From Saprospirales bacterium (lineage in GTDB: Bacteria > Bacteroidota > Bacteroidia > Chitinophagales > Saprospiraceae): a stretch of 6,179 bases of DNA. Under the pieces are notes generated by a model. That model ran no database searches and had not been told where the DNA came from. It saw only the letters and a program-made list of their open reading frames with translations. The DNA lies in the NCBI GenBank assembly GCA_024642645.1, contig JAHEAS010000226.1:1-6179 (forward strand). Direction: 5' to 3'. The position numbers and the translations under genes were made by a program. Below are positions 5,942 through 6,179 of this stretch, one piece after another (position 1 is the first letter of the stretch; each line of letters opens with the position of its first letter).

Positions 5942-6179
5942 ATGAAAAACCCGAGATTCTTATTTTCGATAGTTTTTTCGCTGTGTTTACTGTCGAATTG
6001 CCTTGGACAGCGCATTGTTACCGCTAAACTTTACGGACATCTGGCGCTTAATGATGGCATTTCTGTTCCAATTTTCGAGGAGCCAAATGGCCAAATCCTT
6101 CGGTACAAATGGATGGCACCCGCCATTAGATTTCAGTATGATAGCAACCGATATATTGAATGGGAACTGACTGATTTGG
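5942..6179 (+). CDS. N-terminal part of an exported protein, cut by the window end
   Basis: ATG at 5942 opens a frame with no stop through the last base, giving 79 complete codons. It begins MKNPRFLFSIVFSLCLLSNC, a positively charged start and hydrophobic core typical of a Sec signal peptide. The cut is probably after Gly22 (CLG/QR). Cys20 could be a lipoprotein cysteine, but LSNC has Asn at -1, which is a poor lipobox. The mature part visible is about 57 residues with short alternating hydrophobic patterns (AKLYGHLAL, AIRFQYDSNRYIEWEL) that suggest beta structure. No family is recognised. It lies 10 bases after the PLP enzyme gene, with no Shine-Dalgarno sequence and no room for a promoter, so it is probably co-transcribed. 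Confidence 0.8.
   Translation, partial: MKNPRFLFSIVFSLCLLSNCLGQRIVTAKLYGHLALNDGISVPIFEEPNGQILRYKWMAPAIRFQYDSNRYIEWELTDL

Noticed and set aside
5942..6010. Calling the last gene a lipoprotein
   Set aside because: The candidate lipobox LSNC has Asn at -1 instead of Gly, Ala or Ser; ordinary signal peptidase cleavage near CLG/Q fits at least as well.

Overview
The window is 6.2 kb of bacterial chromosome from a member of the Bacteroidota. I infer this from several things. No Shine-Dalgarno sequence is visible at any start, and at least one leader is A-rich instead. There are TTTG/TAnnTTTG-like promoter candidates, small outer-membrane beta-barrel proteins, and an ECF sigma factor of the type common in this phylum. 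The two intergenic repeat types would fit a Saprospiria-like lineage, but that finer placement is a guess. All six genes lie on the + strand.

Layout. 1-157 is noncoding, with a small terminator-like hairpin (75-96) and a 7-bp-period tandem repeat (121-155) that runs almost to the fabD start codon. fabD (158-1036) encodes the malonyl-CoA:ACP transacylase of fatty acid synthesis. A promoter candidate overlapping its stop codon precedes a YqgE/AlgH-family gene (1129-1686). The 338-bp gap 1687-2024 begins with a compact 140-bp inverted-repeat element (1699-1838) bracketed by an identical 9-bp direct repeat, and ends with a promoter candidate and an A9 leader for the next gene. 2025-2810 encodes a secreted protein with a small N-terminal beta domain and a probable outer-membrane barrel.

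2887-3444 encodes an ECF sigma factor that appears to start at TTG. It overlaps the next gene (3434-4717), which encodes a protein with a short cytoplasmic N-terminus, one transmembrane helix, a low-complexity linker of about 150 residues, and a C-terminal outer-membrane-type barrel. The overlap suggests that the pair works together, with the second protein acting as a regulator or envelope sensor for the sigma factor. 4771-5931 encodes a class V fold PLP-dependent enzyme of unknown substrate. Ten bases later a gene for an exported protein (from 5942) begins and runs off the window.

The parts most worth a second look are the 140-bp inverted-repeat element, the sigma/TM-barrel gene pair, and the heptad repeat forming the fabD translation initiation region. 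The enzymes themselves are ordinary.
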